A stretch of 64,000 bases of DNA from Halopseudomonas xinjiangensis (GCF_900104945.1 NZ_LT629736.1:620001-684000), one strand, 5' to 3'; positions 26,338 through 35,353 are shown, numbered from the stretch's first letter. Notes: generated by a model from the sequence alone, not told the origin. Translations and numbers: made by a program.

Positions 26338-28176
26338 ATGCATCCTCGTGTCAGCGAAGTGACCGAACGGGTCCGCGAGCGCAGCCGCGGCAGTCGCCAG
26401 GCGTATCTGCAGCAGATGCGCGAAGCTGGTGAACAGCCCCGCGGCCGGCGTGGACTGTCGTGCGGCAACATGGCGCACGGCATGGCAGCCTGCTCGGCGG
26501 CCGACAAGGACCGCCTGCGCATGATCGATGAGGTGAATGTCGGCATCGTGACTGCCTACAACGACATGCTTTCGGCGCATCAGCCCTATGAACGTTTCCC
26601 CGGGTTATTGCGCGATGCGTTACGTGCCTTCGGTGCCACCGGTCAGGTGGCCGGCGGCGTGCCGGCGATGTGCGACGGGGTGACCCAGGGCGAACCGGGC
26701 ATGGAGCTGTCGCTGCACAGCCGCGACGTGATCGCCATGGGCACGGCGGTGGCGTTGTCGCATAACATGTTCGACGCTGCGTTGTGTCTGGGAGTGTGCG
26801 ACAAGATCGTGCCGGGACTGCTGATGGGCGCCCTGCGCTTCGGTCATTTGCCGGTGGTCTTCGTACCGGCCGGGCCGATGCCGTCGGGGCTGCCCAATAG
26901 CGAAAAGGCGGCGGTACGCCAACGTTTCGCCGAGGGCAAAGCGACCCGTGAAGAGCTGCTGGATGCTGAAAGCCAGTCCTATCATGCGCCCGGCACCTGT
27001 ACTTTTTACGGCACGGCCAACACCAATCAGATGCTGCTCGAAGCCATGGGGTTGCAGCTTCCGGGTTCGTCCTTCGTCAACCCGGATACCTCGCTTCGTG
27101 ACGCCTTGACGGTCTATGCAGCGGAGCAATCGGCGCGCCTGGCGCGCCGCAGAGAAGGCCGACTGGCATCGATCGTCGATGAGCGCGCGATCGTCAATGC
27201 GCTGGTCATGTTGCTCGCGACCGGCGGATCGACCAATCTCACACTGCATCTGGTGGCGATTGCCCAGTGTGCGGGAATCATCATCGACTGGGACGACATG
27301 GCCAGCCTGTCTGAGGTGGTGCCCACTCTGGCGCGGATATACCCCAACGGCAAGGCCGACATCAATCAGTTCCAGGCCGCGGGTGGCACCGCATGGTTGT
27401 TTCGGCATCTGCTCGATGCGCAGTTGCTGCACGCGGACGTCGACACCATTCTCGGACGAGGGCTCGATCACTACACCCGGGAGCCCTCTCTTGATGAGAA
27501 GGGGCGAGTAGCCTGGCGTGACGGTCCCATACAAAGCCTCGACGACAGTATCCTGCGCGAGCCTGCCGCCCCGTTCAGTGTCGATGGCGGGCTGCGGCTG
27601 GTACAGGGCTCCCTGGGCCGCGGGGTGATCAAGACCTCGGCGGTATCGCCGGAGCACTGGCGCGTCGAGGCGGCGTGCCGCGTGTTCGATGATCAGAATG
27701 CCTTCGTCGAAGCATTCAAGGCCGGCGAACTCGAACGGGACCTGATCGCTGTTCTGCGCTTCCAGGGGCCCGCCGCCAACGGCATGCCCGAGCTACACAA
27801 GCTCACTCCCTACCTGGGCGTCCTGCAAGACCGAGGCTTTCGCGTGGCCCTGGTTACCGATGGACGCATGTCGGGCGCCTCCGGCAAGGTGCCGGCGGTC
27901 ATCCATCTCTACCCCGAAGCCGCCCGTGGCGGCCCGCTGGCTTATCTGAAGGATGGCGACCTTTTGAAGCTGGACGCCAAAAACGGCTCCCTGATTCTTG
28001 CGGACGCGAGCGTGCTGAATGGTCGTGAGCCAGCCCAGCCGAGCCAGCCGATCAAACGCGGCATGGGCCGCGAGCTGTTCGGCTTCATGCGCAACGCACT
28101 CAGCGTCGCAGAGCAGGGCGCGAGCAGCTTCACTCAGAGTCTTGCGGAGGCAGACGATGTCGACACCGCTCGGTGA
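26338..28176 (+). CDS. edd: 6-Phosphogluconate dehydratase
   Basis: A 612-residue IlvD/Edd-family enzyme with an iron-sulfur cluster, turning 6-phosphogluconate into 2-keto-3-deoxy-6-phosphogluconate in the Entner-Doudoroff pathway. Motifs include [54 protein letters not shown] and [15 protein letters not shown]; the three cluster cysteines fall in the MCDG, VCDK and GTCTF segments. Overlaps pgl by 20 bases, so edd-pgl-eda is one operon. The ATG follows AAAGGAG. No HexR-type palindrome was recognised upstream. Confidence 0.96.
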   Translation: MHPRVSEVTERVRERSRGSRQAYLQQMREAGEQPRGRRGLSCGNMAHGMAACSAADKDRLRMIDEVNVGIVTAYNDMLSAHQPYERFPGLLRDALRAFGATGQVAGGVPAMCDGVTQGEPGMELSLHSRDVIAMGTAVALSHNMFDAALCLGVCDKIVPGLLMGALRFGHLPVVFVPAGPMPSGLPNSEKAAVRQRFAEGKATREELLDAESQSYHAPGTCTFYGTANTNQMLLEAMGLQLPGSSFVNPDTSLRDALTVYAAEQSARLARRREGRLASIVDERAIVNALVMLLATGGSTNLTLHLVAIAQCAGIIIDWDDMASLSEVVPTLARIYPNGKADINQFQAAGGTAWLFRHLLDAQLLHADVDTILGRGLDHYTREPSLDEKGRVAWRDGPIQSLDDSILREPAAPFSVDGGLRLVQGSLGRGVIKTSAVSPEHWRVEAACRVFDDQNAFVEAFKAGELERDLIAVLRFQGPAANGMPELHKLTPYLGVLQDRGFRVALVTDGRMSGASGKVPAVIHLYPEAARGGPLAYLKDGDLLKLDAKNGSLILADASVLNGREPAQPSQPIKRGMGRELFGFMRNALSVAEQGASSFTQSLAEADDVDTAR

Positions 28177-28894
28177 ACTGGCACGCGCCAACGGGTTGCA
28201 CCTTCACGACGCGGCATCGCCCGCTGAGCAGGCTCGGCTCATGGCCGATTTCGTGCTGGAGGCGCTTGCGCGAGCGCTGCATGAGCGTGGTCACGCCAGT
28301 CTTGCCGTCTCGGGAGGGCGCAGCCCGGCAGCGTTTTTCAAGCGACTCAATGAGTCCGAGTTGGACTGGGAGGAGGTCACGCTGACGCTCGCAGACGAGC
28401 GCTGGGTGCCGCAAGACGATCCGGAAAGCAACGCTGGCTTGGTGCAACGCAGTATGCCGAATGTGTTCGCCCGGGCTCATTGGGTGCCGCTCTATCGAGG
28501 GCTGGATCCGCACAAGGATGCCGCCGCGGTCAGCACCGACATCGAACGCCTGCTGCCGCTGGACGTCCTGGTGCTAGGGGTCGGTGCTGATGGCCACACC
28601 GCCTCGCTGTTCCCGGTTGGAGATCACCTGCTCGAAAACCTGCGAAGCGACGCGCCTGCATTGTGCCAGGCGGTTCCGGCGGCAGATCAGCGCCTGCCGC
28701 GCCTGACCCTGACCGGCGCGGTGTTGCAGCGTGCCCGGGTGCGTCTGTTGCAGGTCAATGGTGGAGAAAAGCAGGCGGTCGTTGCCCGCGCCTTCAATGC
28801 AGAGCCGCGAGAGATGCCCGTAGCCGCATTCCTGCAGCCTCCGATGGATATCTTCTACGCACCCAATCATGAGGAACCCCATGAGCCTGGCTGA
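28157..28894 (+). CDS. pgl: 6-Phosphogluconolactonase
   Basis: A 245-residue cytoplasmic lactonase hydrolysing 6-phosphogluconolactone to 6-phosphogluconate. The family signatures SLAVSGGRSPAAFFKRL, LTLADERWVP and VLGVGADGHTASLFP are all present, the last with the catalytic His. The ATG at 28157 follows GGAGG and lies inside the end of edd, an overlap of 20 bases; the frame extends upstream inside edd but without support. It overlaps eda by 14 bases downstream. This order, edd-pgl-eda without zwf, glk or hexR, differs from the zwf-pgl-eda operon of most Pseudomonas. Confidence 0.94.
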   Translation: MSTPLGELARANGLHLHDAASPAEQARLMADFVLEALARALHERGHASLAVSGGRSPAAFFKRLNESELDWEEVTLTLADERWVPQDDPESNAGLVQRSMPNVFARAHWVPLYRGLDPHKDAAAVSTDIERLLPLDVLVLGVGADGHTASLFPVGDHLLENLRSDAPALCQAVPAADQRLPRLTLTGAVLQRARVRLLQVNGGEKQAVVARAFNAEPREMPVAAFLQPPMDIFYAPNHEEPHEPG

Positions 28895-29540
28895 GCACAT
28901 CAAAACGCTGGACCGGATATTCGCTTCGGCGCGGGTGCTGCCCGTGATCAGCCTGCGCCGGGCAGAGGACGCGTTGCCGTTGGCCGATGCGCTGGAAGCA
29001 GGCGGCGTGACCACGCTGGAAATAACCCTGCGTACCTCATCCGCTCTGGGTGCGATCGCTCAATTGCGCCGGGACCGGGCCCATCTTTGCGTTGGCGCCG
29101 GCACCATACTGGACGGGCGCCAATACCAGCTGGCGCTGGATGCTGGCGCGCAATTCATCGTCACGCCGGGCTGCACCGAAGAACTCTTGACGCTCGGGCT
29201 GGATAGTCCGGTGCCGTTGCTGCCCGGCGTGGCCACAGCGTCCGAGATTCTGCAGGGCTACCGCTTCGGCTATCGACGTTTCAAGCTGTATCCGGCGGAG
29301 GTATGTGGCGGCATCGGGGCGCTGAAGTCCTTCGCCGGCCCCTTTGCCGGCATCCGTTTTTGTCCAACCGGCGGCGTGGCTAGGCACAAGGTGCCGGATT
29401 ACCTGGCGCTGGACAACGTCATGGGTGTCGGCGGCACCTGGATGGCCCCGGCGGAGCTGATCGCCCAGCAGGACTGGGCGGGCATCACGCGGGTATGCAA
29501 AGAGTCGCTGGCCGAGGCAGCAGCGGACCTGTCGCGTTAG
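28881..29540 (+). CDS. eda: KDPG/KHG aldolase
   Basis: A 219-residue class I aldolase splitting 2-keto-3-deoxy-6-phosphogluconate into pyruvate and glyceraldehyde 3-phosphate. The catalytic Glu (GVTTLEITLRT) and the Schiff-base Lys (RRFKLYPAEVCGG) are in place, with FCPTGGV for phosphate binding. The start at 28881 is chosen because AGGAA precedes it by five bases; an ATG four codons earlier lacks an RBS. It is the last gene of edd-pgl-eda and its stop overlaps the stop of the convergent USP gene. Confidence 0.95.
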   Translation: MSLAEHIKTLDRIFASARVLPVISLRRAEDALPLADALEAGGVTTLEITLRTSSALGAIAQLRRDRAHLCVGAGTILDGRQYQLALDAGAQFIVTPGCTEELLTLGLDSPVPLLPGVATASEILQGYRFGYRRFKLYPAEVCGGIGALKSFAGPFAGIRFCPTGGVARHKVPDYLALDNVMGVGGTWMAPAELIAQQDWAGITRVCKESLAEAAADLSR

Positions 29541-30472
29541 GGCTTGCTCGGATCCACGAAGCCGTCAGGCTTGACCACCAACACGTCGCAAGGCACATCG
29601 TCGAGCAGGCGCTCGGCGGTGTGGCCGACAAGCGCGGCGTCGAGGCGTGAGCGTGACACCGCGCCCATTACCAGCAAATCGATGTTCTGCTCTTCAACGA
29701 ATTCCGGCATCACCTCTTCGGCGTAGCCCTGCAGAAGATGGCGGCGTTCGGCGGGCAGATCGAGCTTAGCGCCGAACTCCTCGAAGGCCGCAGCGTGACG
29801 CTTGCGAACATCCTCGGCGTAGCCGTCATAATCGGCAATCACGCTGGCGTCATACACCAACGTCTGCGGCAGCGGGCTGTAGCAATGAGCGACCTGTATC
29901 GTCCTTCGCCCGTTGCTGGCCAGGGCGCGGGCCGTTTTGACCAACTTGAAGTCAAGCGCCGCCGGCTTGTCTGCCTCATGCAAGGGGTCGATGCCGGCGC
30001 AGATGGTTTGGATGCTGCGATCGGCACGTTTGACCAGCCACAGCGGCGCTTCGCAATGGCGAATCAATTGCCAGTCCGTATTGGTCAGCAGCAACTGTTT
30101 GATCGGATTGTGGTGGTGGGTGGTCTTGAAAACCAGATCGGCACCGGTCTCGGCGACCGCATGCAGAATATTCCGGTCGAGCCGCTTGCCCCATACCGCC
30201 CGGGTATGGACCGTGACCCCGCGCTCGCGAAGAGGCGCGGCGAGCTTGTCGAGTTGACGCAGGTGGCTGTCTATCAGCGATGCACGAGCCTTTTCCAAGC
30301 CTGGCGTGGCGAACAGGATGCCCCCGTCCAGCGCCGAGTTGTAGTCACAGATGAACAGGGTCACGGCCGCTTGGGGATACCGCTCGCTCACCTCTTCGGC
30401 ACGAATCAGAGAGGGCTGGGCCTCCTCCTGGCTGGTGGGGTCGATGACTACCAGAATGTGTTTGAAGTCCAT
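29537..30472 (-). CDS. Tandem universal stress protein (UspE-like)
   Basis: A 311-residue protein made of two Usp domains (about residues 1-150 and 155-305). Both have the opening beta strand (HILVVIDP; ICAGIDP) and the closing strand (PLWLVKRA; CDVLVVKP). The ATP-loop pattern Gx2Gx9G(S/T) is not clearly kept in either, so nucleotide binding is doubtful. USPs of this kind in Pseudomonas are induced at low oxygen through Anr. Here an Anr-like box with a correctly spaced -10 lies upstream. The neighbourhood (pyk, PilZ, sbcB) matches the USP near pykA in P. aeruginosa. Confidence 0.9.
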   Translation of the reverse strand: MDFKHILVVIDPTSQEEAQPSLIRAEEVSERYPQAAVTLFICDYNSALDGGILFATPGLEKARASLIDSHLRQLDKLAAPLRERGVTVHTRAVWGKRLDRNILHAVAETGADLVFKTTHHHNPIKQLLLTNTDWQLIRHCEAPLWLVKRADRSIQTICAGIDPLHEADKPAALDFKLVKTARALASNGRRTIQVAHCYSPLPQTLVYDASVIADYDGYAEDVRKRHAAAFEEFGAKLDLPAERRHLLQGYAEEVMPEFVEEQNIDLLVMGAVSRSRLDAALVGHTAERLLDDVPCDVLVVKPDGFVDPSKP

Positions 30473-30550
30473 GGTGCCGGGTCTCCTCTCGAACTGTTGA
30501 ACGTGACGATGGATGTGCCCCCAGTGTAGACAGCCATGGCCGGCGCAGGG

Positions 30551-30564
30551 CTGACCTGCATCAA
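30551..30564 (-). promoter_or_regulatory. Anr/FNR-like box of the USP gene
   Basis: On the minus strand the site reads TTGATGCAGGTCAG, matching TTGATNNNNATCAA at 8 of 10 fixed positions. Exactly 22 bases further lies TACACT (plus-strand 30523-30528), a good -10, as expected for a class II Anr promoter. The transcript would start about 45 bases before the ATG. Confidence 0.65.
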
Positions 30565-30629
30565 CTCGCGTTCAAGATTATCCGATCGCCGCCGACAACT
30601 GTTCGAATCCTCAATTATCCAAGGCCTTC

Positions 30630-30998
30630 ATGCGTCCGCTGATCATCATCTTCGCTGCCAGCCTGATTTCCAGCTGCGCTTCCAACACGCCCGGCAAGCA
30701 TCTTGATCAGGCCTACCGGGCGTACGAGGCGGGCGACTGTTCCAGGGTCATCCTCGAACTGTCTCAGGCCGAGCGCACCAGCCGTTCGCGGCCTTACCTG
30801 CAACCCGAGATTTCCTTGTTGCGCGGGCTGTGTCTCGAACGCCAAGGGTTGTATCTCGACGCCATTCAGATCTACCGGCATCTGGTGCGCTACAGGCCAA
30901 CCAGCGAATACGCCTATCGTGCGGGCGCGCGCCTGGAGACCCTCCGCCTGCTAGGACATCATGATCCGGAGGATTCGCTGGCGCCGGAGCGACGCTGA
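30630..30998 (+). CDS. Small lipoprotein with TPR-like helices
   Basis: A 122-residue predicted lipoprotein. The signal peptide MRPLIIIFAASLISSC ends in a lipobox with Cys16. The remainder is helical: LDQAYRAYEAGDCSRVILELSQAE and LYLDAIQIYRHLVRYRPTSEYAYRA look like TPR halves. The residue after the Cys is Ala, so sorting to the outer membrane is likely. Homologous small lipoproteins occur beside the PilZ gene in Pseudomonas; the function is unknown. It reads towards the DUF4124 and PilZ genes. Confidence 0.75.
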   Translation: MRPLIIIFAASLISSCASNTPGKHLDQAYRAYEAGDCSRVILELSQAERTSRSRPYLQPEISLLRGLCLERQGLYLDAIQIYRHLVRYRPTSEYAYRAGARLETLRLLGHHDPEDSLAPERR

Positions 30999-31058
30999 CG
31001 CTTGGCCGCTTGGTCGGCCTGCTCTATGCTGTGATGCCGCGCCGGGGTCCGGGGCGAA

Positions 31059-31499
31059 ATGACGGATCATTTCATGCGTCGATGGGTCTTAACTTTTAGC
31101 CTGCTGATGGTCATCGCGCCTTCGCATGCGCAGATCTACCGCTGGACCGACGAGCAGGGTCGAGTGCACTTTGGCGAGCGCCCCGGGCAGGGCGCGGAGC
31201 AGGTCGAAGTGAACCCGCAGATAATCGAACGCGACGCGCAGGTTCGCCAGCGCGAGCAAAATCTCCGCCGTATCATGGACGTACGCAGCGAGGAACGTGC
31301 TGCCGAGCAGTTGAAACTGACCGAGCAGCGTAACCGCCAGCGTGCCCAGTGCGACGCCTTTCGTCGTCAACTGGCGCAGCTCGACAAGCGCGTGTTCCGG
31401 TACGAGGAAGATGCCAGCGGCAGGCAGATCGAAGTCGATCGCAAGCGAGTCGAGGCGCGCAAGGCTGAACTGACCACGTTGGTCCAGGAGCGTTGTTGA
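31059..31499 (+). CDS. DUF4124 exported protein with coiled coil
   Basis: A 146-residue protein. The signal peptide (MRRWVLTFSLLMVIAPSHAQ from the second Met) is followed by the DUF4124 motif IYRWTDEQGRVHFGERP and a long Arg/Gln/Glu-rich helix (about residues 55-145). The family is periplasmic and uncharacterised. The first Met (31059) has GGGGC before it; the ATG at 31074 would give a more typical signal peptide and is equally possible. Its TGA overlaps the ATG of the PilZ gene by one base (TGATG), so an exported protein and a cytoplasmic c-di-GMP receptor are translationally coupled. Confidence 0.82.
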   Translation: MTDHFMRRWVLTFSLLMVIAPSHAQIYRWTDEQGRVHFGERPGQGAEQVEVNPQIIERDAQVRQREQNLRRIMDVRSEERAAEQLKLTEQRNRQRAQCDAFRRQLAQLDKRVFRYEEDASGRQIEVDRKRVEARKAELTTLVQERC

Positions 31500-31888
31500 T
31501 GCCATCCCTGCCGTATTCCGGATCCTCCGGGCATGGGGAACAGAGACAGATTGCGCGAAACGAGTTAAGCGCCTATCTACAGTTGTACAATGCCTACAGC
31601 GGGCAGCCGATGGGCTTCATCGGCAACATTTCACCGCTTGGCATGATGATGATCAGCTCGATTCCGGTCATGGTCGAAGCCGTTTTCGACATGCAGATTC
31701 GTCTGCCCGCACAAACCGCCGAGGCCGAAACGCTCAGCTTCAAGGCTCGTAGTCACTGGTGCCGCCCGGACCTTACCCCCGGCCATTTCGATACCGGCTT
31801 CAGCATCGTCTCCAATCAACAGGCTTTCGCCGAGATCGCCCGGTTGCTCGAGCACTATTTCCGATTCGAACCCACCGATGATGCCTGA
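31499..31888 (+). CDS. PilZ-domain protein (c-di-GMP receptor)
   Basis: A 129-residue single PilZ domain. Both parts of the c-di-GMP site are intact: RQIAR (Arg16-Arg20) and NISPLG (43-48, the D/NxSxxG motif). The start is the ATG at 31499, overlapping the stop of the DUF4124 gene; two TTG codons just upstream are in frame but unneeded. It resembles PA4324 of P. aeruginosa by position (from memory). It would bind c-di-GMP made by SadC and removed by BifA, but its output partner is unknown. Confidence 0.85.
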   Translation: MPSLPYSGSSGHGEQRQIARNELSAYLQLYNAYSGQPMGFIGNISPLGMMMISSIPVMVEAVFDMQIRLPAQTAEAETLSFKARSHWCRPDLTPGHFDTGFSIVSNQQAFAEIARLLEHYFRFEPTDDA

Positions 31889-31934
31889 ATACCTCGCTTG
31901 AGTTACCCTGCTGCTTTGCACGGAGCGGGGCAAC

Positions 31935-33407
31935 ATGGACAAGAGCATCTTCTGGTACGACTTCGAGTCCACGGGTATCGACCCGCGCTGTGATCGTCCG
32001 TTGCAGGTTGCCGGGGTACGCACCAACGAACAGCTGGAAGAAATCGGCGAGCCGTTGTGCATCGATTGTCGCCTTGCCGAGGATACGCTGCCGGCGCCCA
32101 TGGCCTGCCTGGTTACCGGCATCGACCCGCAGCGTGTGATGCGTGGGCTTCCCGAAGCGGAGTTCATCCGGCGGCTCCATGACGAGATGGCCGCGGCGGG
32201 TACGTGCACGGTTGGCTACAACAACCTGCGCTTTGACGACGAGATGACTCGCTTCTCGCTGTATCGCAACTTCTACAACCCCTACGCTCGCGAATGGCAG
32301 GGCGGCAACAGTCGCTGGGATCTGCTCGACGCGCTGCGTACCGCCCATGCACTACGCCCGGACGGTATCAACTGGCCGCAGCAGGACGGATTCACCAGCC
32401 TGCGGCTGGAGCTGCTGACCGAGGCAAATGGCATCGCCCATGGTCAGGCCCACGATGCGCTGGCGGACGTGCGCGCGACGATCGCCATGGCCCGCCTGCT
32501 ACGCCAGGCCCAGCCCCGGCTGTATGAATATCTGTATGCGCTGCGCAGCAAGCAGAAGGTATGCGAGCTGATCGATCTCCAGAGCGTACGACCCTTGGTG
32601 CATGTCTCGGGCCGCTTTGGTCGCGAACGGCACGGCCTGGCTGTCGTGTTGCCGCTCGGCTGGCATCCGACCAATCGTAACGCTTTGATCGTCTGGGATC
32701 TGGCCTGCGATCCGGCACTGCTGATCGATTTGTCTGCGGATGAAATCCGCTCTCGACTTTACACCCGGCGTGAAGAGCTGCCCGAGGGTCACGAGCGGCC
32801 CGGACTCAAGTTAGTGCATATCAACAAGTGTCCGGTGTTGGCTGATACCAAAGTTTTGCGGGAAGAAGATGTGAAGCGGCTCGATCTCGACATGCCGAGT
32901 TTATTCACCCGTGCAGAGCAGTTGGCTTCGTGGCGCGCCCTGGGTCAACCGCATCTCCGGGCGATTTTTGAAGCGGATGCCGAGCGCTCCCGCGAATCAT
33001 CGAACGATTGCGATACACAACTGTATGAAGGTTTTGTAAGCGATGCGGACAACCGCTTGCTGCCAGCCATCCGGGAAGCGGAGGGCAGACTTCTCACCGC
33101 GCAACACTGGCCCTTGCGAGACCAGCGTTTGGCCGATCTTCTGTTTCGCTATCGCGCGCGAAACTTTCCCGAGTCGCTTGGTTCCGCAGAGCGGGAACAA
33201 TGGCAAGTTTTCTGCCGCGAACGGCTCGAAGGAAAACGACCGGGCGCACCGATCACGCTGAGTGAGTTTTATCAGGAGGTTGCTCGCTTATCGCCGACGC
33301 TGGGTGACGCTCAACGGCAACTGCTCGAAGACTGGAAGAATTATGCGGGCGGTCTTGCGGCGAAACTTGGCATCGATGTAACCGAGACGGTAACCGAAGC
33401 CCATTAA
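31935..33407 (+). CDS. sbcB: Exodeoxyribonuclease I
   Basis: A 490-residue 3'-5' single-strand DNA exonuclease of the DEDD family, acting in mismatch repair and recombination. Exo motifs: FYDFESTG-like YDFESTGID (residues about 8-16), GYNNLRFDDEMTR in the middle and HDALADVRATIAMARL (Exo III). SH3-like and C-terminal domains follow as in E. coli ExoI. It is full length. RBS is GGAG/CGGGG-like upstream of the ATG. Monocistronic, ending at a strong bidirectional terminator shared with mvaT. Confidence 0.95.
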   Translation: MDKSIFWYDFESTGIDPRCDRPLQVAGVRTNEQLEEIGEPLCIDCRLAEDTLPAPMACLVTGIDPQRVMRGLPEAEFIRRLHDEMAAAGTCTVGYNNLRFDDEMTRFSLYRNFYNPYAREWQGGNSRWDLLDALRTAHALRPDGINWPQQDGFTSLRLELLTEANGIAHGQAHDALADVRATIAMARLLRQAQPRLYEYLYALRSKQKVCELIDLQSVRPLVHVSGRFGRERHGLAVVLPLGWHPTNRNALIVWDLACDPALLIDLSADEIRSRLYTRREELPEGHERPGLKLVHINKCPVLADTKVLREEDVKRLDLDMPSLFTRAEQLASWRALGQPHLRAIFEADAERSRESSNDCDTQLYEGFVSDADNRLLPAIREAEGRLLTAQHWPLRDQRLADLLFRYRARNFPESLGSAEREQWQVFCRERLEGKRPGAPITLSEFYQEVARLSPTLGDAQRQLLEDWKNYAGGLAAKLGIDVTETVTEAH

Positions 33408-33408
33408 A

Positions 33409-33443
33409 GAAAAACCCCGCCGGCGCAAGCGGGCGGGGTTTTG
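33409..33443. terminator. Bidirectional terminator between sbcB and mvaT
   Basis: AAAACCCCGCC (33411-33421) pairs with GGCGGGGTTTT (33432-33442) around a ten-base loop. It has a U tract on both strands, so it serves both convergent genes. Confidence 0.9.
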
Positions 33444-33463
33444 CTACTTCGGCAAGAAGCTTA

Positions 33464-33835
33464 TCAGCCGACGATGGACATCCAGGATTCCACGGTGTCG
33501 GAGCCGTACTGTTCTTTCCAGGCTTTCAAGGTCTTGTGATTGCCGCCCTTGGTTTCGATAACTTCCCCGGTGTTCGGATTTTTATACTGCTTCACCTTAC
33601 GAGCTCGCTTGCCACCCGCGGTGCGCGCAGCCTTGGGCGACGCGGACTTGTTGTCGGGCTCGACGATAGCCGCGACTTCACGCGGGCTCTTGTTGTACTG
33701 TTCCATCAAGTCGCGCAGCTTCTTTTCGAACTCGATTTCTTTCTTCAGCTTCTCGTCGTTGGACAACGACTCGAGGCGCTGTGAAAGTTCGCGAATGCGT
33801 TCTTCGATCTGGCGATATTCTTGCAGCATGGACAT
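33464..33835 (-). CDS. mvaT: MvaT-type H-NS-like xenogeneic silencer
   Basis: A 123-residue nucleoid protein of the MvaT/MvaU family, found essentially in Pseudomonadaceae. The N-terminal coiled coil (EYRQIEERIRELSQRLESL) oligomerises; a flexible linker (residues about 58-75) leads to the DNA-binding domain GKRARKVKQYKNPNTGEVIETKGGNHKTLKAWK, whose GGN loop inserts in the minor groove of AT-rich DNA. MvaT represses horizontally gained genes. Its family restriction is a main reason for the host assignment. The upstream region (33836-34046) is AT-rich, as for autoregulated mvaT genes. It is divergent from purU. Confidence 0.95.
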   Translation of the reverse strand: MSMLQEYRQIEERIRELSQRLESLSNDEKLKKEIEFEKKLRDLMEQYNKSPREVAAIVEPDNKSASPKAARTAGGKRARKVKQYKNPNTGEVIETKGGNHKTLKAWKEQYGSDTVESWMSIVG

Positions 33836-34046
33836 ATTCGTTTACCTTGCTTGAGCAATTAGTTTGTCTGTGTGCGGAATATTAAGTTATTCATCTTCCT
33901 TAAACAAGAAGTGTGCAGAACTAAAAGCTTATTTGTACGGCTCGATCAGATGTATCAGCGTCGCGCCTGGCTGCTTTTGTATGCCCCAACGGGTAGAATG
34001 CTGCTTTTTCGGGCCGGCACCGTTCGGTCATTCCTGGAGTTTTCGA

Positions 34047-34898
34047 ATGCGCACTTTTCGTCTGGTGATCGCCTGTCCCGATCGGGTCGGCATTGTTGCA
34101 AAAGTCAGTAATGTCCTGGCTGCTTACAATGGCTGGATCACCGAGGCCAATCATCACTCGGATAACCTTTCCAATTGGTTTTTCATGCGCCACGAGATAC
34201 GCGCCGATTCGCTTCCTTTCGATGCCGACGGATTGCGCACCGCTTTCGCTCCGATTGCGGCGGAATTCTCCATGGACTGGCGCGTGAGTGATTCTGCCGA
34301 GCGCAAGAAAGTTGTATTGATGGCCAGCCGTGAATCACATTGCCTTGCTGATCTTCTGCATCGTTGGCATAGCGGCGAACTCGACTGCGAGATTACGAGT
34401 GTGATCTCCAATCATGATGATCTGCGCAGTATGGTCGAGTGGCATGGCATTGCCTTCCACCATGTTCCGGTCGATCCGCAGGACAAGATGCCTGCGTTTG
34501 CAGAGGTCACGCGGCTGATCGAAGAACAACAGGCCGATTGCATAGTCCTGGCGCGCTATATGCAAATCCTGCCACCCGAACTTTGCCAGCGGTATGCCAA
34601 CCGCGTTATCAACATTCATCACAGTTTCCTGCCGTCGTTCGTTGGCGCTCGCCCGTACCATCAGGCAGCACAGCGCGGCGTGAAACTCATCGGCGCAACC
34701 TGCCACTACGTGACGGAAGAACTCGATGCCGGCCCGATAATCGAGCAGGACGTGGTCCGTATAACTCATCGCAATAACGCTGAGGACATGGTTCGGCTTG
34801 GCAAGGATGTGGAAAAGATGGTGCTTTCCCGTGGTTTGCGCTATCACTTGGAAGACAGGGTTCTGGTTCACGACAACAAGACGGTTGTGTTCAGCTAG
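34047..34898 (+). CDS. purU: Formyltetrahydrofolate deformylase
   Basis: A 283-residue enzyme hydrolysing 10-formyl-THF to formate and THF, balancing one-carbon pools for purine synthesis. An N-terminal ACT domain (MRTFRLVIACPDRVGIVAKVSN) is followed by the formyltransferase fold with INIHHSFLPSFVGARPYHQA (catalytic Asn/His) and EELDAGPIIEQDVVRITH with the catalytic Asp. The start is the ATG at 34047, with TGGAG upstream; the longer open frame through the AT-rich gap is not used. It is followed 41 bases later by the CBS gene on the same strand. Confidence 0.95.
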   Translation: MRTFRLVIACPDRVGIVAKVSNVLAAYNGWITEANHHSDNLSNWFFMRHEIRADSLPFDADGLRTAFAPIAAEFSMDWRVSDSAERKKVVLMASRESHCLADLLHRWHSGELDCEITSVISNHDDLRSMVEWHGIAFHHVPVDPQDKMPAFAEVTRLIEEQQADCIVLARYMQILPPELCQRYANRVINIHHSFLPSFVGARPYHQAAQRGVKLIGATCHYVTEELDAGPIIEQDVVRITHRNNAEDMVRLGKDVEKMVLSRGLRYHLEDRVLVHDNKTVVFS

Positions 34899-34939
34899 CG
34901 GCGAGCAAGTACCGAGCCCTCGGAAGCGAAGGAGACGAC

Positions 34940-35353
34940 ATGCTCAAGATAGTAAAAGTGCGCGAATACATGACCGGCGATCTGATCTGTTTCTCCCCGG
35001 AAACGGAATTGGCCAAGGCCATCGAAACGCTTGTGCGTCAGGGTATCTCAGGCGGCCCGGTAGTCGATTCCAACCGACAACTTGTCGGCATGCTGTCCGA
35101 AAGTGACTGTCTGAAAGGGATTCTGACTGGCAGTTACTTTGAGGAAGCCAGCGTCAGCGTTGGCGAGGTAATGTCGAAGGTGGTCGATACCATCGAGGCA
35201 GATGCTGACATCATCAAGGCTGCGGAGCAGTTCGTCAGTAAAAGGATCCGGCGCCTGCCGGTTCTGGACGGAGGCCGCCTGGTGGGCCAGATCAGCCGGC
35301 GCGATGTGCTGCGCGCAGTCAACACGTTCAACCTGCACGGGGCGCCCAAATGA
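34940..35353 (+). CDS. CBS-pair domain protein
   Basis: A 137-residue protein made of one CBS pair: VREYMTGDLICFSPETEL... GGPVVDSNRQLVGMLSESD and VGEVMSKVVDTIEADADI... RLPVLDGGRLVGQISRRDVLRAV. Such stand-alone pairs usually sense adenine nucleotides and act on a partner. No DNA-binding or enzyme part is present. AAGGAGA lies just before the ATG. It shares an ATGA overlap with the next small frame, and is probably in a transcript with purU. Confidence 0.88.
   Translation: MLKIVKVREYMTGDLICFSPETELAKAIETLVRQGISGGPVVDSNRQLVGMLSESDCLKGILTGSYFEEASVSVGEVMSKVVDTIEADADIIKAAEQFVSKRIRRLPVLDGGRLVGQISRRDVLRAVNTFNLHGAPK

Noticed and set aside
33864-34046. Upstream extension of purU (61 codons)
   Set aside because: Covers the AT-rich mvaT/purU promoter gap; the ACT domain begins exactly at the ATG at 34047, which has an RBS.
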